A stretch of DNA of 64,000 nucleotides from the NCBI RefSeq assembly GCF_900188175.1, contig NZ_FZOQ01000009.1:146199-210198 (forward strand). The letters are read 5' to 3'. Below the pieces are notes generated by a model. That model searched no databases. It saw only the letters and a list, made by a program, of their open reading frames with translations, and had not been told where the DNA came from. The stretch is from Pontibacter ummariensis (GTDB lineage: Bacteria; Bacteroidota; Bacteroidia; Cytophagales; Hymenobacteraceae). This document shows, one piece after another, positions 44,359-53,488 of the stretch; the stretch's first letter is position 1; every line of letters starts with the position of its first letter. The translations under genes and the position numbers were made by a program.

Positions 44359-46807
44359 TATTCAATTTTATGGTGATGGACCTACATGCCATGTTTGGCT
44401 GTAGAGCTATTAAATTCTTGATGCTGCCTTCAAAGGCGCGATCAAAGGGATAGCCCATTGGACGCACATCAGGATATCGATCTTTTGCGCCACAATAGCT
44501 CATTGATCCACAGCAGTCTTCTTCGCCAACAATATCCTTCTGCCAATCAGTAATCATTACCATTAACTTAAATTTCATGCCATCTGTTGTACCACGAGGT
44601 AGTAAGAGGTTGTAAGGCCAACCACATTCGCAGTACGACTTATTGTAAATGAAGCTTTGAACAGCCTTTAGCACTTTAAATAACGCTTCTTCATAAATTT
44701 TTAAATTAATTTTGAACTGCGTAATATTTGAAATGCATGCTTCTGCCGCTTCTTTAGCAAGCTTTACTGCTTCCATTTCCCTATTCACGTTTGGTGTGGG
44801 CTCATTGTAGTCAGCAAAATCAGCAAGTACTTTAGTGCTTTGTGAAAAATTAGAGTCTAAAAACTCTTTGTATTGAGCAATATTTCCTTCTTCATTATAC
44901 TTCACGTCGGCAGCCATTTTTATAAACAATTCGGGGTCGGTAAGATTGATATCCCTAGGCTTATAATTAACATTGTCTGTATCAGGATTTTTAATTGCCG
45001 GCTTCCTTATGACAGATGAGTCTTCCGCCTTTCGGACAACAACTGCTCTTTCATTCGCTTGTAATTCATGAACAAACTTATCCATTTCAATCCATGCCCG
45101 CCTATCTTCTTCTTCAGAAGCGGGTACCAAAAATATTCTTACCGTTACTTTTTGTATGTAATTGAATTGGTTTTGTATTCTGACAAAATAAAAGAACTCT
45201 TCATGATTAAGGTATTCATATTCGAACTCGGCGTATTCGCTAGATTTGGGGTCTGACTCAGACCTGCTCAGAAAGCGAATTTTCCCTTTCTCCATCCAAG
45301 TTTTTAATTCATCTACAGTTTCGAAAAACGCAGCTTTTTTATTTTCGGCATATTGGTATTGTAAACTGCTAGCTTTGGTGAAATCACCATTCCAGTTATT
45401 TCCTCCAAATGCCTGCGCGGCTAAACGCTTCAGGACTTCAGAATTTAACGTGCCTTTCTCTGTCGTAAGGCCAGGGATATTGCGGAGAGCGGAGAAAGTA
45501 GATAAAATGATGTCGGGTGACCACGCATCACCAACTTCATCTATGCCTTTCCTGATTAAGACATTAGGATAGTCTGAAAAATCGTGTTTCTTCTGAGTTT
45601 GCTGCCAGTTGAAAGAAAAATCATCTATGTGCTTATGCCATGCCCAAAAGAACGGGTCCCTTATGGCTGTAGCAGGGTCACCCATGACGCCCATTTCAGT
45701 TCGCTCCATATCAGGAACAGTAGGGTTTTCTGAAAAAGCAACAATTAGATGCCCTGTTCCATGTAACCCAAATTGAGTGGGCACTTTTGTTTCATAATAT
45801 TCTTCATCTGTTGAATCAAGGCTAGGCTCTAGTGTAGACCCTAATAAATGTGGTGAAATTGCTATTTCCTTCTTACCTTTTTTCAGCCTTCCCTTCTTTA
45901 CTCCATCAACAAACTTCTCTTTCAGATTATTGAATGCTGCTACTTTTTCCTTTAAAGTTTCATCATCAAAGTTCTTAAACATCGGACCAGGCTTTCGTGG
46001 AGTAAAACGCGTAACAGTAAAGAAAGGTGTGATGTTTATTTCAGCTGAATTGGTAAGTATTGCGCCGGGATTGTATCCATATGCTATCGACGCATTATAA
46101 TCTGAATGCGCGAGAACCCTTTCAATGCCAACTGCAATTCTCTCGGCATCGTATCGAGCAAGCATTTGTTGGTGCATGTAAATAAAGAGCTCTCCCTGTC
46201 GATCTTTAATGCCACCTCTTAAACCAAAGGCAGGATACACCACATGCCAGTGCTGATGATGTTCATTGGCTAAAGGATCCTCTCTGAACCAGTTTAAAAG
46301 AGTTTCTTGATTGTGATCTTCATCTTCTATCAATGCTGCCAAAATATTAGGTCTGCCACTGGCAGTATTCAAAGTAGCGCCTAACGGTTTGGAAGGAACA
46401 ACTTTACCCGGATCACGCACTAAAATTGATGGAACAGATAAGACACGACCTACAGGGTGATGGGCAATGAACACCATCAGCGAATGATATAATAGCTCGG
46501 GGTTTTTCGTGTCCAACAATTCAAGATATGTGTCTCGAACAGCCTTGATAGCTTCAGTTGTGGTATTTGATCTGTCTGCTATTTCGAAGAACAGGTTCCA
46601 GATCTTTTCCGCTTCCCTAAGATGTAAATGATTAAAAATGGAAAATCTTAAAATCTTAGGTTCCTGTTGGATTTCTTCTGCTTCTCCTACTGTAGCTAAC
46701 CTTGCTATTGATGAATGTTTCTGCAGGTAATTACCCAGTAAGTTGGAAGTAGGAGTTGATAACAGGTTCCAAGCATCTTCTCTTAGTCTCTCAAGCTCAT
46801 TGCTCAT
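44339..46807 (-). CDS. Arthropod-type hemocyanin/prophenoloxidase homologue (type 3 copper protein)
   Basis: The 822-residue protein shows the complete set of signatures of arthropod prophenoloxidases, not of short bacterial tyrosinases. Copper A is NEHHQHWHVVYP (ligands His184, His188) and KDRQGELFIYMHQQ (His212). Copper B is FGLHGTGHLIVAF (His349, His353) and RDPFFWAWHKHIDDF (His391). The C-terminal immunoglobulin-like domain has CGWPYNLLLPRGTTDGM and CGAKDRYPDVRPMGYPFDRA. An N-terminal helical domain covers 1-160. It has no signal peptide, as in insect proenzymes, and is longer than the usual 690 residues. It should oxidise phenols or catechols to quinones. A decarboxylase, protease and membrane protein surround it. 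Confidence 0.92.
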   Translation of the reverse strand: MSNELERLREDAWNLLSTPTSNLLGNYLQKHSSIARLATVGEAEEIQQEPKILRFSIFNHLHLREAEKIWNLFFEIADRSNTTTEAIKAVRDTYLELLDTKNPELLYHSLMVFIAHHPVGRVLSVPSILVRDPGKVVPSKPLGATLNTASGRPNILAALIEDEDHNQETLLNWFREDPLANEHHQHWHVVYPAFGLRGGIKDRQGELFIYMHQQMLARYDAERIAVGIERVLAHSDYNASIAYGYNPGAILTNSAEINITPFFTVTRFTPRKPGPMFKNFDDETLKEKVAAFNNLKEKFVDGVKKGRLKKGKKEIAISPHLLGSTLEPSLDSTDEEYYETKVPTQFGLHGTGHLIVAFSENPTVPDMERTEMGVMGDPATAIRDPFFWAWHKHIDDFSFNWQQTQKKHDFSDYPNVLIRKGIDEVGDAWSPDIILSTFSALRNIPGLTTEKGTLNSEVLKRLAAQAFGGNNWNGDFTKASSLQYQYAENKKAAFFETVDELKTWMEKGKIRFLSRSESDPKSSEYAEFEYEYLNHEEFFYFVRIQNQFNYIQKVTVRIFLVPASEEEDRRAWIEMDKFVHELQANERAVVVRKAEDSSVIRKPAIKNPDTDNVNYKPRDINLTDPELFIKMAADVKYNEEGNIAQYKEFLDSNFSQSTKVLADFADYNEPTPNVNREMEAVKLAKEAAEACISNITQFKINLKIYEEALFKVLKAVQSFIYNKSYCECGWPYNLLLPRGTTDGMKFKLMVMITDWQKDIVGEEDCCGSMSYCGAKDRYPDVRPMGYPFDRAFEGSIKNLIALQPNMACRSITIKLNNDGIQS

Positions 46808-46817
46808 TCACTTTATT

Positions 46818-47141
46818 TTAATTGTTGATTAAAGCTTTAAGATTCCCACGGGTATAAATAAAATCATTCTCTGAAGTAGTAATATTGGAGTAAATGACCA
46901 TATTTTGAAAATCCTGAACATGCGTGACAGTGGTTTTATCGCTTTCCTGCCAAGAAACTAAGTACAGATTATGTCTTAACATTGTTCTTTGTACTTTTAC
47001 TGTACCTTCTTCCTGTGCATTACCAACTGCTTTATAGTGCATTTGCTTGTCATCGATAAAGTGCAGATGGTAGACAACGTTGCCAAAATCAACTTCATAC
47101 TTATGACCAATAATAGGACACTCAGTCTTGTTATACTTCAT
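46818..47141 (-). CDS. MoaF-like small calycin protein
   Basis: This 107-residue protein has a beta-barrel pattern: YEVDFGNVVYHLHFIDDKQMHYKAVG, then LYLVSWQESDKTTVTHVQDFQNMVIYSNITT. The last stretch (Tyr-x-x-Ser-Trp-x-Glu ... Thr-Val-Thr-His-Val-x-Asp-Phe) matches the C-terminal half of MoaF-type domains, lipocalin-like folds that bind small aromatic or cofactor ligands. The start is set at ATG 47141, which overlaps the decarboxylase stop as ATGA; a start 9 bases earlier is possible. It may bind the product or substrate of the decarboxylase or phenoloxidase. Confidence 0.75.
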   Translation of the reverse strand: MKYNKTECPIIGHKYEVDFGNVVYHLHFIDDKQMHYKAVGNAQEEGTVKVQRTMLRHNLYLVSWQESDKTTVTHVQDFQNMVIYSNITTSENDFIYTRGNLKALINN

Positions 47142-48880
47142 AACGACCATGTTTTTGTTTGCTCAGTCAATATCGCCAGCTCATTTATAAATGTTTTAGA
47201 TCCGCCCCGTACCCTTTCCAACGATTCTTCCAACTGGGTAACTAGCTCTTCCGCGTCCTTCATCTGCACTAACGGGTTAGTGATTACTATTCTTAAAGCA
47301 AAAATATCTACAAGTTCAGATCTTTCATCTGAAGGCACATTTCTCACCTTGATGCTTGCAACGCCTTTATCCAAGTTGATCATGAATTTCCCCTGATTTA
47401 AGATATTAGTGCGTACTAATTCAACCATCTTATTCATCTCTAATCTAGTCTCATTTGCCTTCAATTTGGGAGCAACTGCAATGGCATTCAATTGCACCTT
47501 GTGCAACACTTGGAAATTACTTTTATTAAAATTATTTTTTAATCTGTTTGTAAACAAAAGCAGGTTTTTGATGAGTAATTGGTAACCTGCAACATCTATA
47601 GTTTTAGTTGCCATCCACAATGCAGCGCTGTTGGTGCCTGGTCGGGAGCCCTCTAGTGTGGGCGCAAGCTCCCCTAAATAAGGTGCTTCATGCCTGATTT
47701 GCTCCCTAAAACCTTTGTCCCTGAACAACACTGCTCCACATGGATAATGCATCAAGCCCATTTTATGCGCATCAATAGTAAATGAATCAAACAAAGAGAG
47801 GTTATTAACCTGATTCTTTATATCATCCAACACCATACTGAAACCACCTGAGGCGGCATCGGCATGAAAAAAGATATCTTCTTCTTTTAGAAGCTTTATT
47901 ACACTATCATCCAGTTTCTCTAGTGTGCCGGTGTCTGTCGTGCCAAGTGTTAGAACACACCCAATAAGCGGGATATTGAACTGGAAGCACGAGTAAACAG
48001 TTTTCAGCAGTTCTGAATTAAGTGGTTGCAAACTGAACGGTTCGTTTTCGCCGTTGTAAAACTCATCCAATTCTTTGCCTCTCTGCTTGTTATCCAATTC
48101 TATGGCATCACCTATTCTTGCTTTCCAATGTTTATCCTGTATCCCTTTTATAAATCGTTCTTCTTTGAAAGCAGCCAATTTTGATTTTTCGTCCATGGCT
48201 ACTGGTATAGTAACTAAGTTCTCACTGCCTACCCCCAAAAACCATAATGCTTTTTTTACTGAATAGTGAGTAGCGGTAGTCCCAATGACGACTCCAGGCT
48301 CATAACCTATCAATCCTCTTGCCCCTATCGATCTGGGCCTAGGCCTGTTCAACTTATCATAGGTATAATCTCTAGCTATAAGCAACGCTGTCATGTTAGC
48401 AACGGTACCGCCTGATACGACATTACCCCAGTGCTCGACGGACTGTTCCAAGCCGAACAGATTTTTTGCCATCCAATCAATAGATTCCCTTTCCATTATC
48501 CATGTTGCCTCAGAAACCTCCTGTACTATATTATTAGGATTTTGAACAGAAGTGATAAACGATGCCAGGTTGGCGGGAATAAAAGGGCTTGGATGGATAT
48601 TTACAAAGTTATTTCTGTTAAAGCGTATGGCAGCGGAGATTTTTTTTAAAAATTCCGGTAAATGCTTATATAACTCTGGCAACGGATGTTGCTCAGCATT
48701 TTTTTCTATCAATGAAGCTAACTGCTGAATTTCACCTTTTGAAGGTATGGGCCCAGCGGGATCCCACCAGTGCTTGATGAATGGGAATATATGTTCATTA
48801 AAGACTTCCTGCAAATTGTCAATACTATTTGCTGGCTCATCTCCGAGAAAGCCTTTGTATAGATAATTTAGGTCGCTCAT
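47138..48880 (-). CDS. Group II pyridoxal-phosphate decarboxylase (aromatic amino acid type)
   Basis: The 580-residue fold-type I PLP enzyme has SGGTVANMTALLIARD (phosphate binding), THYSVKKAL (stacking His), FHADAASGG (Asp for the pyridine nitrogen) and IDAHKMG (Schiff-base lysine, near residue 374). The arrangement is that of glutamate, tyrosine and aromatic-amino-acid decarboxylases. The substrate is not readable, but next to a phenoloxidase, tyrosine or DOPA decarboxylation to tyramine or dopamine is plausible. It is 66 bases downstream of the metzincin gene and coupled to the MoaF-like gene. The C-terminal 150 residues are divergent. Confidence 0.88.
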   Translation of the reverse strand: MSDLNYLYKGFLGDEPANSIDNLQEVFNEHIFPFIKHWWDPAGPIPSKGEIQQLASLIEKNAEQHPLPELYKHLPEFLKKISAAIRFNRNNFVNIHPSPFIPANLASFITSVQNPNNIVQEVSEATWIMERESIDWMAKNLFGLEQSVEHWGNVVSGGTVANMTALLIARDYTYDKLNRPRPRSIGARGLIGYEPGVVIGTTATHYSVKKALWFLGVGSENLVTIPVAMDEKSKLAAFKEERFIKGIQDKHWKARIGDAIELDNKQRGKELDEFYNGENEPFSLQPLNSELLKTVYSCFQFNIPLIGCVLTLGTTDTGTLEKLDDSVIKLLKEEDIFFHADAASGGFSMVLDDIKNQVNNLSLFDSFTIDAHKMGLMHYPCGAVLFRDKGFREQIRHEAPYLGELAPTLEGSRPGTNSAALWMATKTIDVAGYQLLIKNLLLFTNRLKNNFNKSNFQVLHKVQLNAIAVAPKLKANETRLEMNKMVELVRTNILNQGKFMINLDKGVASIKVRNVPSDERSELVDIFALRIVITNPLVQMKDAEELVTQLEESLERVRGGSKTFINELAILTEQTKTWSL

Positions 48881-48946
48881 ACAATATTATATTTAGCTCT
48901 TCTCATATGTATGTTAAAAACTCATACTTTTAACCCTAAATCTATA

Positions 48947-49768
48947 TTAAACGATTGCAACTACTTCTTTTGAAGAAAAAGCGAAGATGTGGAAAGGCTT
49001 CATGAATCGTATAGGCGTCCCATTAATTTCTGTCAAGGCTCCGCTCCAGGCTAATTGGTAAAGTTGTTTTAGATCTTTCTTGTCGTCTTCAGTTAGTTCG
49101 CTCAGTTTACCATAATTCATGATGGAGAATTTATTATGTGTTCCGAAGATTTCACTCTTCCATCGGGTCTCACTAACATTTGCAAAAAAATGCCGAAGCC
49201 CAAAGACATGACCGACTTCATGAATAATAGTTTCAATCTGTTCTTTTCGGCTTTGTGTAAATAATTTAGGATACAACACAAACTCATGACGGCCAGAATC
49301 GGGGAAGAAAGCGCTGGCCAAAGCACAACCTAGAGGAGTACATTCATCGGCGCTTCTCATTACAACTTCAAAATCCCAAACATCATTATCTTCAGTAAAT
49401 TTTACAGGTGCTGCATCGCCCCAAGCTAACAGTGCCTCCCCAAACAAGTCACGGAACTCTTCCTTAGCCTCTTCAGGATTTTTGATACTGCTCAGAGAGC
49501 GCTCGCGAAAACGCCATCTTATGATTGTATCTTTTGCCCATAGAGGAATAAATCCTTCTGATGCTTCTAAAACAATTTTAATTGGAGATCTACCTTGAGG
49601 TGTAGCATGTCCCCGAGCTTCTGTATCGCAAATGATGCCCTCTCCTAGAACATGAATCTTTGATTCTTTATTAGTTACTTCCTTTTCATCCCGTAGTTCT
49701 ATCACATCATTTAGTTTTGTTTCAGAACTGTTTATTTTAACCTTATTAGAAGTTTTATCCTTTCCCAT
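48947..49768 (-). CDS. Metzincin-type zinc metalloprotease
   Basis: The 273-residue protein has the extended zinc motif HEVGHVFGLRH (about residues 186-196; three His ligands and catalytic Glu) and a Met-turn SIMNYG. This defines a metzincin of matrixin/serralysin-like type. Upstream strands IKIVLEASEGF and TIIRWRF and the bulge ADECTPLGCALASAFFPDSGRHEFVLYP fit the catalytic fold. No signal peptide is visible; the first 60 residues are polar and could be a propeptide. It is first in the phenoloxidase operon. Because arthropod prophenoloxidase is activated by proteolysis, activation of the neighbour is one hypothesis. Confidence 0.85.
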   Translation of the reverse strand: MGKDKTSNKVKINSSETKLNDVIELRDEKEVTNKESKIHVLGEGIICDTEARGHATPQGRSPIKIVLEASEGFIPLWAKDTIIRWRFRERSLSSIKNPEEAKEEFRDLFGEALLAWGDAAPVKFTEDNDVWDFEVVMRSADECTPLGCALASAFFPDSGRHEFVLYPKLFTQSRKEQIETIIHEVGHVFGLRHFFANVSETRWKSEIFGTHNKFSIMNYGKLSELTEDDKKDLKQLYQLAWSGALTEINGTPIRFMKPFHIFAFSSKEVVAIV

Positions 49769-50554
49769 ATTTCATTGCTAAGTTTAAGTTCGAATAGATT
49801 AGAGAATTAAAAAAATTGTCTGGTTGAAGTTGCTTTTTGAAAAGGACTAAGATTTAGTTAGTTCTACAAGCCTCTTAATTAAAAATTGAAATGCCTAACC
49901 CCTATATATCAATGCAGATTTTGTATATTATACACTTATAATATAAATAATGTTTTAATATTAATAAATAACTTATGGATATTTATAAACAAGCAAAATC
50001 TACTATTTGAAGTTGCTACAGCTATTGCAAATCCCGCCACCTCTGTTTCTTTAACACTTGACCCAAATACAAATAGGATATTTGCCGCCATGCAAGAACA
50101 CAAATGTCTTCAGCTGCTGTAGTGGTAAATAGGTCCTCTTTTGTATTATCTAGGAACCTAATCTTTTCTTCGAACACGCTTCAATACACCAAAGATAAAA
50201 TACCTAATAACTCAATTTCCGTTATATGATTATGATAGTTAATTCGTAACTATATATTGACAACCAATAACATATTTTTCGACTAGAATTGTAAATTAAT
50301 GGCTTGTCAAGCTTCTTCCACTACGGAAAAGACAGTTATTGCTCTCTTCCTAAATTAGGTAGAAGTACCTTCAGGTTTGACAAAAAAGGTATTAATGTCA
50401 GATGTGAAATTCATTGTATGTAGTTAGTGTTTCATCCTTTAAGAATCTGCCAAAAAGTATAGTGGCAGAATAGGTGGCAAAAATTCCATTAAAAGCTGTT
50501 GACAATGATGAAGCTCTATAAACATGCCGCCATACACGCTACAAATGCACGTTT
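49769..50554. other. A+T-rich gene-free stretch upstream of the phenoloxidase operon
   Basis: This 786-base region should contain the promoter of the metzincin-led operon. I find no supported gene, RNA or repeat; the one open frame (49886-50122) is low-complexity and lacks homology-like motifs. The base composition matches the cassette to its left and changes sharply at about 50575, where a GC-richer gene fragment starts. Confidence 0.4.
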
Positions 50555-50827
50555 TTAAACACTACCAGCCGTTAAGAACCCACTGAAGTCCGGCAGCGGG
50601 TACTTCTCCTTTACCTTACGCAGGATGTTCAGGCCGTGGTCGGCGGGCAGCTTTACGTCGCTAAGCACCACCTCCACCTCCTCGGCATGGTTCTCCAGCA
50701 GCTCAAAGCCTTCACGGGCATTCTTCGCCTGCAGCACCTGGTAGCCTTCCAGTTCCAGCACACGGGCCAGCACCTGGCGCAGGTTATTTTCATCGTCGAC
50801 AAGGAGGAGTGTAGTGTGGTTTCGCAT
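50555..50827 (-). pseudogene. Truncated response-regulator receiver domain
   Basis: The first 80 codons are a good receiver domain: LLLVDDENNLRQVLARVLELEGY, then LSDVKLPADHGLNILRKVKEKYPLPD, with the phospho-acceptor Asp in VLSDVKL. After KEKYPLP the reading leaves the family (where a strand ILLTA and the switch Thr/Lys should follow) and ends at once. NtrC-like proteins of this kind run to 380-450 residues, so only the 5' end is left. The break at about 50575 coincides with the base-composition change and probably marks the insertion point of the A+T-rich cassette. Confidence 0.75.
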
Positions 50828-51053
50828 GTTGATTTAAGCTGAAGCAGGCAAAATTAAAGCTTTGAAAATAAATGAATATGATATGTTTTTAGGAAGTATT
50901 AACGAGTAGTATTACTGTTATAGGGTACTACAGGCTATAACTTGTAATCTATTGTGAAGCCAATAACAGCTTTCTTGATGAAGAGTGAATTACTTGGTGT
51001 TTTAAAAGAGGATCTTTATTGTCACTCTCCTACCTGTAGATAATTATTAACAG

Positions 51054-51103
51054 CAGCCAAATCCCTGTGGATAAGGTTCGATAATTCGATCCTTTGGTCT
51101 ACC
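51054..51103 (+). repeat. 50-bp repeat, copy B
   Basis: Second copy of the repeat, matching copy C at about 42 of 50 positions by eye. It lies just outside the IS110 3' end. The 228 bases between the response-regulator start and this repeat contain no gene I can support. Confidence 0.6.
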
Positions 51104-51129
51104 ACAGTAAAAAAGGTACTGTTTTAAAA

Positions 51130-52300
51130 TCAAGTAAACTTAGGAGGAATTATTCGTAAATTATCATGACGAAGGAGGGCTTCACTCGAGAGATCGGACG
51201 GAAGCTCATCCAGTGTAGGCAGGCCTGTTGGTCTGCCTACTTTGTTTTCAAAGACATCGTCTTTGTGACGAAGGAGAGGCTTTCTCTCCTGATCTCCGGA
51301 AGGGGTTTCCTGGAAGAGCGTGTCATTTTTCCACATCGAGTAGACGAGCAGCAGCAGCTTGCGCTGCAGGCTCACCACGCCCACCATCTTGCTTTCTTTG
51401 CCGGCGTTGATGCGCTGGTAAACCGCCCGCAGGGCCACGTTGTGCCGGCTAGCCACCAGGGCCGGAAAGTAAAGGGCTGCCCTGATCCTGCCATTACCTT
51501 TCTTGGATATCCTGGTCTTGCCCCTGACACTGGTGCCCGACTCCCTTTCCACCACATCGAAGCCGGCGTAGCTGGTGAGTTGCTTGGCGTTGTTAATGAG
51601 GGCAAAGCCCTGGGTCTCCGCCAGCACAATGGCTAGGCTCATAAGCCCCATTCCTTTAATGGAGAGAAGCTTGTTTACTTTCTCCTGCAGCCATTCCTCC
51701 TGTTGGAGCACGGCCTTTACCTGGGCCTCGCATTTGGCTATCTCGGCATCAAACTTCTTTATCACCTGCTTGTGAGATTTTACAACGAATGCCAGGGGCT
51801 CATGTGCAGAAAGCAGGGCGCTGAGTCTGTTGAGCAGCACGGTCCGCTCTTTCTTGAGGTCCGTGCAGTGCCTGGTTAGCTCCCGCAACGCTTTGAAAAC
51901 AGGGGCTGGAGGTTGCCAGGCAGATAACTGGCGCTCCGCCCCCAACTGGGCGATGATACGGGCGTCGATACTGTCTGTTTTGCTTTTGACGTTGAGGCTC
52001 TTGCCGAAGTGCTTGACCTTGCCAGAGGAGCACAACCGAGACTGACTGTTTCAGCTTGTGCAGGTGATGTGCCAGGGGCTCATAGTAAACACCCGTGGCC
52101 TCCATCACAAAGCTTACCGGCGAGGTGTCTGTCTGCCTGCGCGACCACTTGAGCAGCTGGTTGAAGCCCCTGGTGCTGTTGTCAAAGGTTGCCACCTGGG
52201 ATAAGCACAGGCCAGACTGGGGAGAGAGTTTGCAAACGCAGGCGGTGAAGTCCTTTTTGGCGATGTCGATGCCCACGCACTGTCTTGTCATCTGTTCCAT
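51130..52300 (-). pseudogene. IS110-family transposase with a frameshift
   Basis: The N-terminal part (from ATG 52300: RQCVGIDIAKKDF, then VMEATGVYYEPLAHHL) and the C-terminal part (SLNVKSKTDSIDARIIAQLGAE, then LSIKGMGLMSLAIVLAETQGF, SGTSVRGKTRISKKGNGRIRAALYF) belong to one IS110 DEDD transposase plus its Tnp20 domain with catalytic Ser. They are in different frames: the switch is at about 52030, where SVVL should run on into KVKHFGKSL. One extra base, or two missing, explains it. It could be true inactivation or a sequencing error. The total length of about 390 codons fits the family. Confidence 0.85.
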
Positions 52301-52723
52301 AGCATGAATGGTTAAAGTAAGCGACCTTCTTTCTCCCTCGTCTTGCCTTTTGTCTTACACCTGCTTATCCACCTCGATAGCCCTAAGTACTGTCCAGACT
52401 CTTAGAGAAAAGGTAAGGGGGAATGGAGTTTCCTTTTTTACGGTATAGTACTGCTGACTTACCTGCCGCTCCATCTCTCATTCCCCATGGTCAATGCACC
52501 TAGTCTAACTACGGTGATAGGACCATTTAAAAACCTGCTATAAAAGTAAAAGCCGCTCCATCTGATGCGGAGCGGCTTATCAGTTTCGATAAATTGCTCA
52601 CTCACCATGCATTTGCAATTCCTGATTTTCTGCATATACAATTCTACTTCAGCACAACATCAGCTTTACTAGATAAGTTAGAGAGTCTGAAGACAAAAGG
52701 CACAAGCAAGAAAAAAAGCCCTT
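52301..52723. other. IS110 leader side plus downstream region of the LytTR operon
   Basis: The 423 bases contain the non-coding 5' side of IS110 (about 52301-52500), where this family can encode its guide (bridge) RNA, then a terminator at 52550-52578. No protein gene is supported. The exact IS end cannot be placed because IS110 elements lack terminal inverted repeats. Confidence 0.4.
52550..52578 (-). terminator. Terminator of the LytTR two-component operon
   Basis: AAGCCGCTCC (52550-52559) and GGAGCGGCTT (52569-52578) form a perfect 10-bp stem. It lies 146 bases downstream of the response-regulator stop on the minus strand and is followed by T-rich bases on that strand. Confidence 0.7.
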
Positions 52724-53488
52724 TTACGAATCAAGCCACTGTTTAAATGCAGTAGCTCTGTAGGTACTTACCACTTGTTCCAGTTCAAAGGGAGGTTTAA
52801 GTTTTAGAGAAAGCCTTCCTTTGAAGTAGGGAGCTATTTCCTGCACAACCTCTATGTTTACGATAAACTGCCGGTTTACCCGAAAAAACTTAGTAGTATC
52901 AAGCTGCTCCTCTAGCTGATCCAGCGTGTGGTTAATAATGTATCGCTTCCCTTCAAACGTAAAGAGGAAGACAACGCCTTCTTCGGCTTGGAAAAAGGCA
53001 ACTTCCTCCGTAGTTACCGTAATCATCGTTTGCCCCTGCTTAACCAAAAACCTGGTACGGCTACCTAGCTGCTTTGGTAGAGACTGTTGTATTAAGTCTT
53101 GTAAGTTTCCATAGCCATTGTCTGTACTGCGGCTTTGCAGAGACTCGTACTTCTTAAGTGCCTGAGCCACTTCTTCCTCCATTATCGGTTTAAGCAGATA
53201 ATCAATGCTGTTAACTTTAAAGGCATCAATGGCATACTGGTCATAGGCTGTCGTGAAAATTACCGGACACTTTACATCTACTTTTCTGAAAATCTCAAAG
53301 CTGTTACCATCAGAGAGATGAATGTCGCAAAAAATAAGATCAGGTTCCTGGTTTAGCTCTAGCCATCTTACAGCTTCTCTTACAGAACTGAGAGAGTTCA
53401 AAATCTTTGCCTCCGGACGGAGGCCTTCGATGATGTCGGTAAGAACATCAGCAGCTAACTCCTCATCCTCAATAATCAATATGTTCAT
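52724..53488 (-). CDS. LytTR-family response regulator
   Basis: The 254-residue regulator has an N-terminal receiver domain (residues 1-120: ILIIEDEELAADVLTDII, phospho-acceptor Asp in LIFCDIHLSDG, switch Thr in IFTTAYDQYAIDAF and Lys in YLLKPI). A C-terminal LytTR DNA-binding domain follows (about 148-250: RTRFLVKQGQTMITVTTEEVAFFQAEEGVVFLFT, then FFRVNRQFIVNIEVVQEI). It is the AlgR/LytR type that binds direct repeats at promoters. It overlaps the kinase gene by 4 bases (ATGA), so it is its cognate partner. Nearest possible target: the divergent receptor gene. Confidence 0.93.
   Translation of the reverse strand: MNILIIEDEELAADVLTDIIEGLRPEAKILNSLSSVREAVRWLELNQEPDLIFCDIHLSDGNSFEIFRKVDVKCPVIFTTAYDQYAIDAFKVNSIDYLLKPIMEEEVAQALKKYESLQSRSTDNGYGNLQDLIQQSLPKQLGSRTRFLVKQGQTMITVTTEEVAFFQAEEGVVFLFTFEGKRYIINHTLDQLEEQLDTTKFFRVNRQFIVNIEVVQEIAPYFKGRLSLKLKPPFELEQVVSTYRATAFKQWLDS

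Noticed and set aside
49886..50122. Plus-strand open frame of 78 codons upstream of the metzincin gene
   Set aside because: Composition is biased by A+T-rich DNA, no ribosome-binding or promoter context, no recognisable motif.
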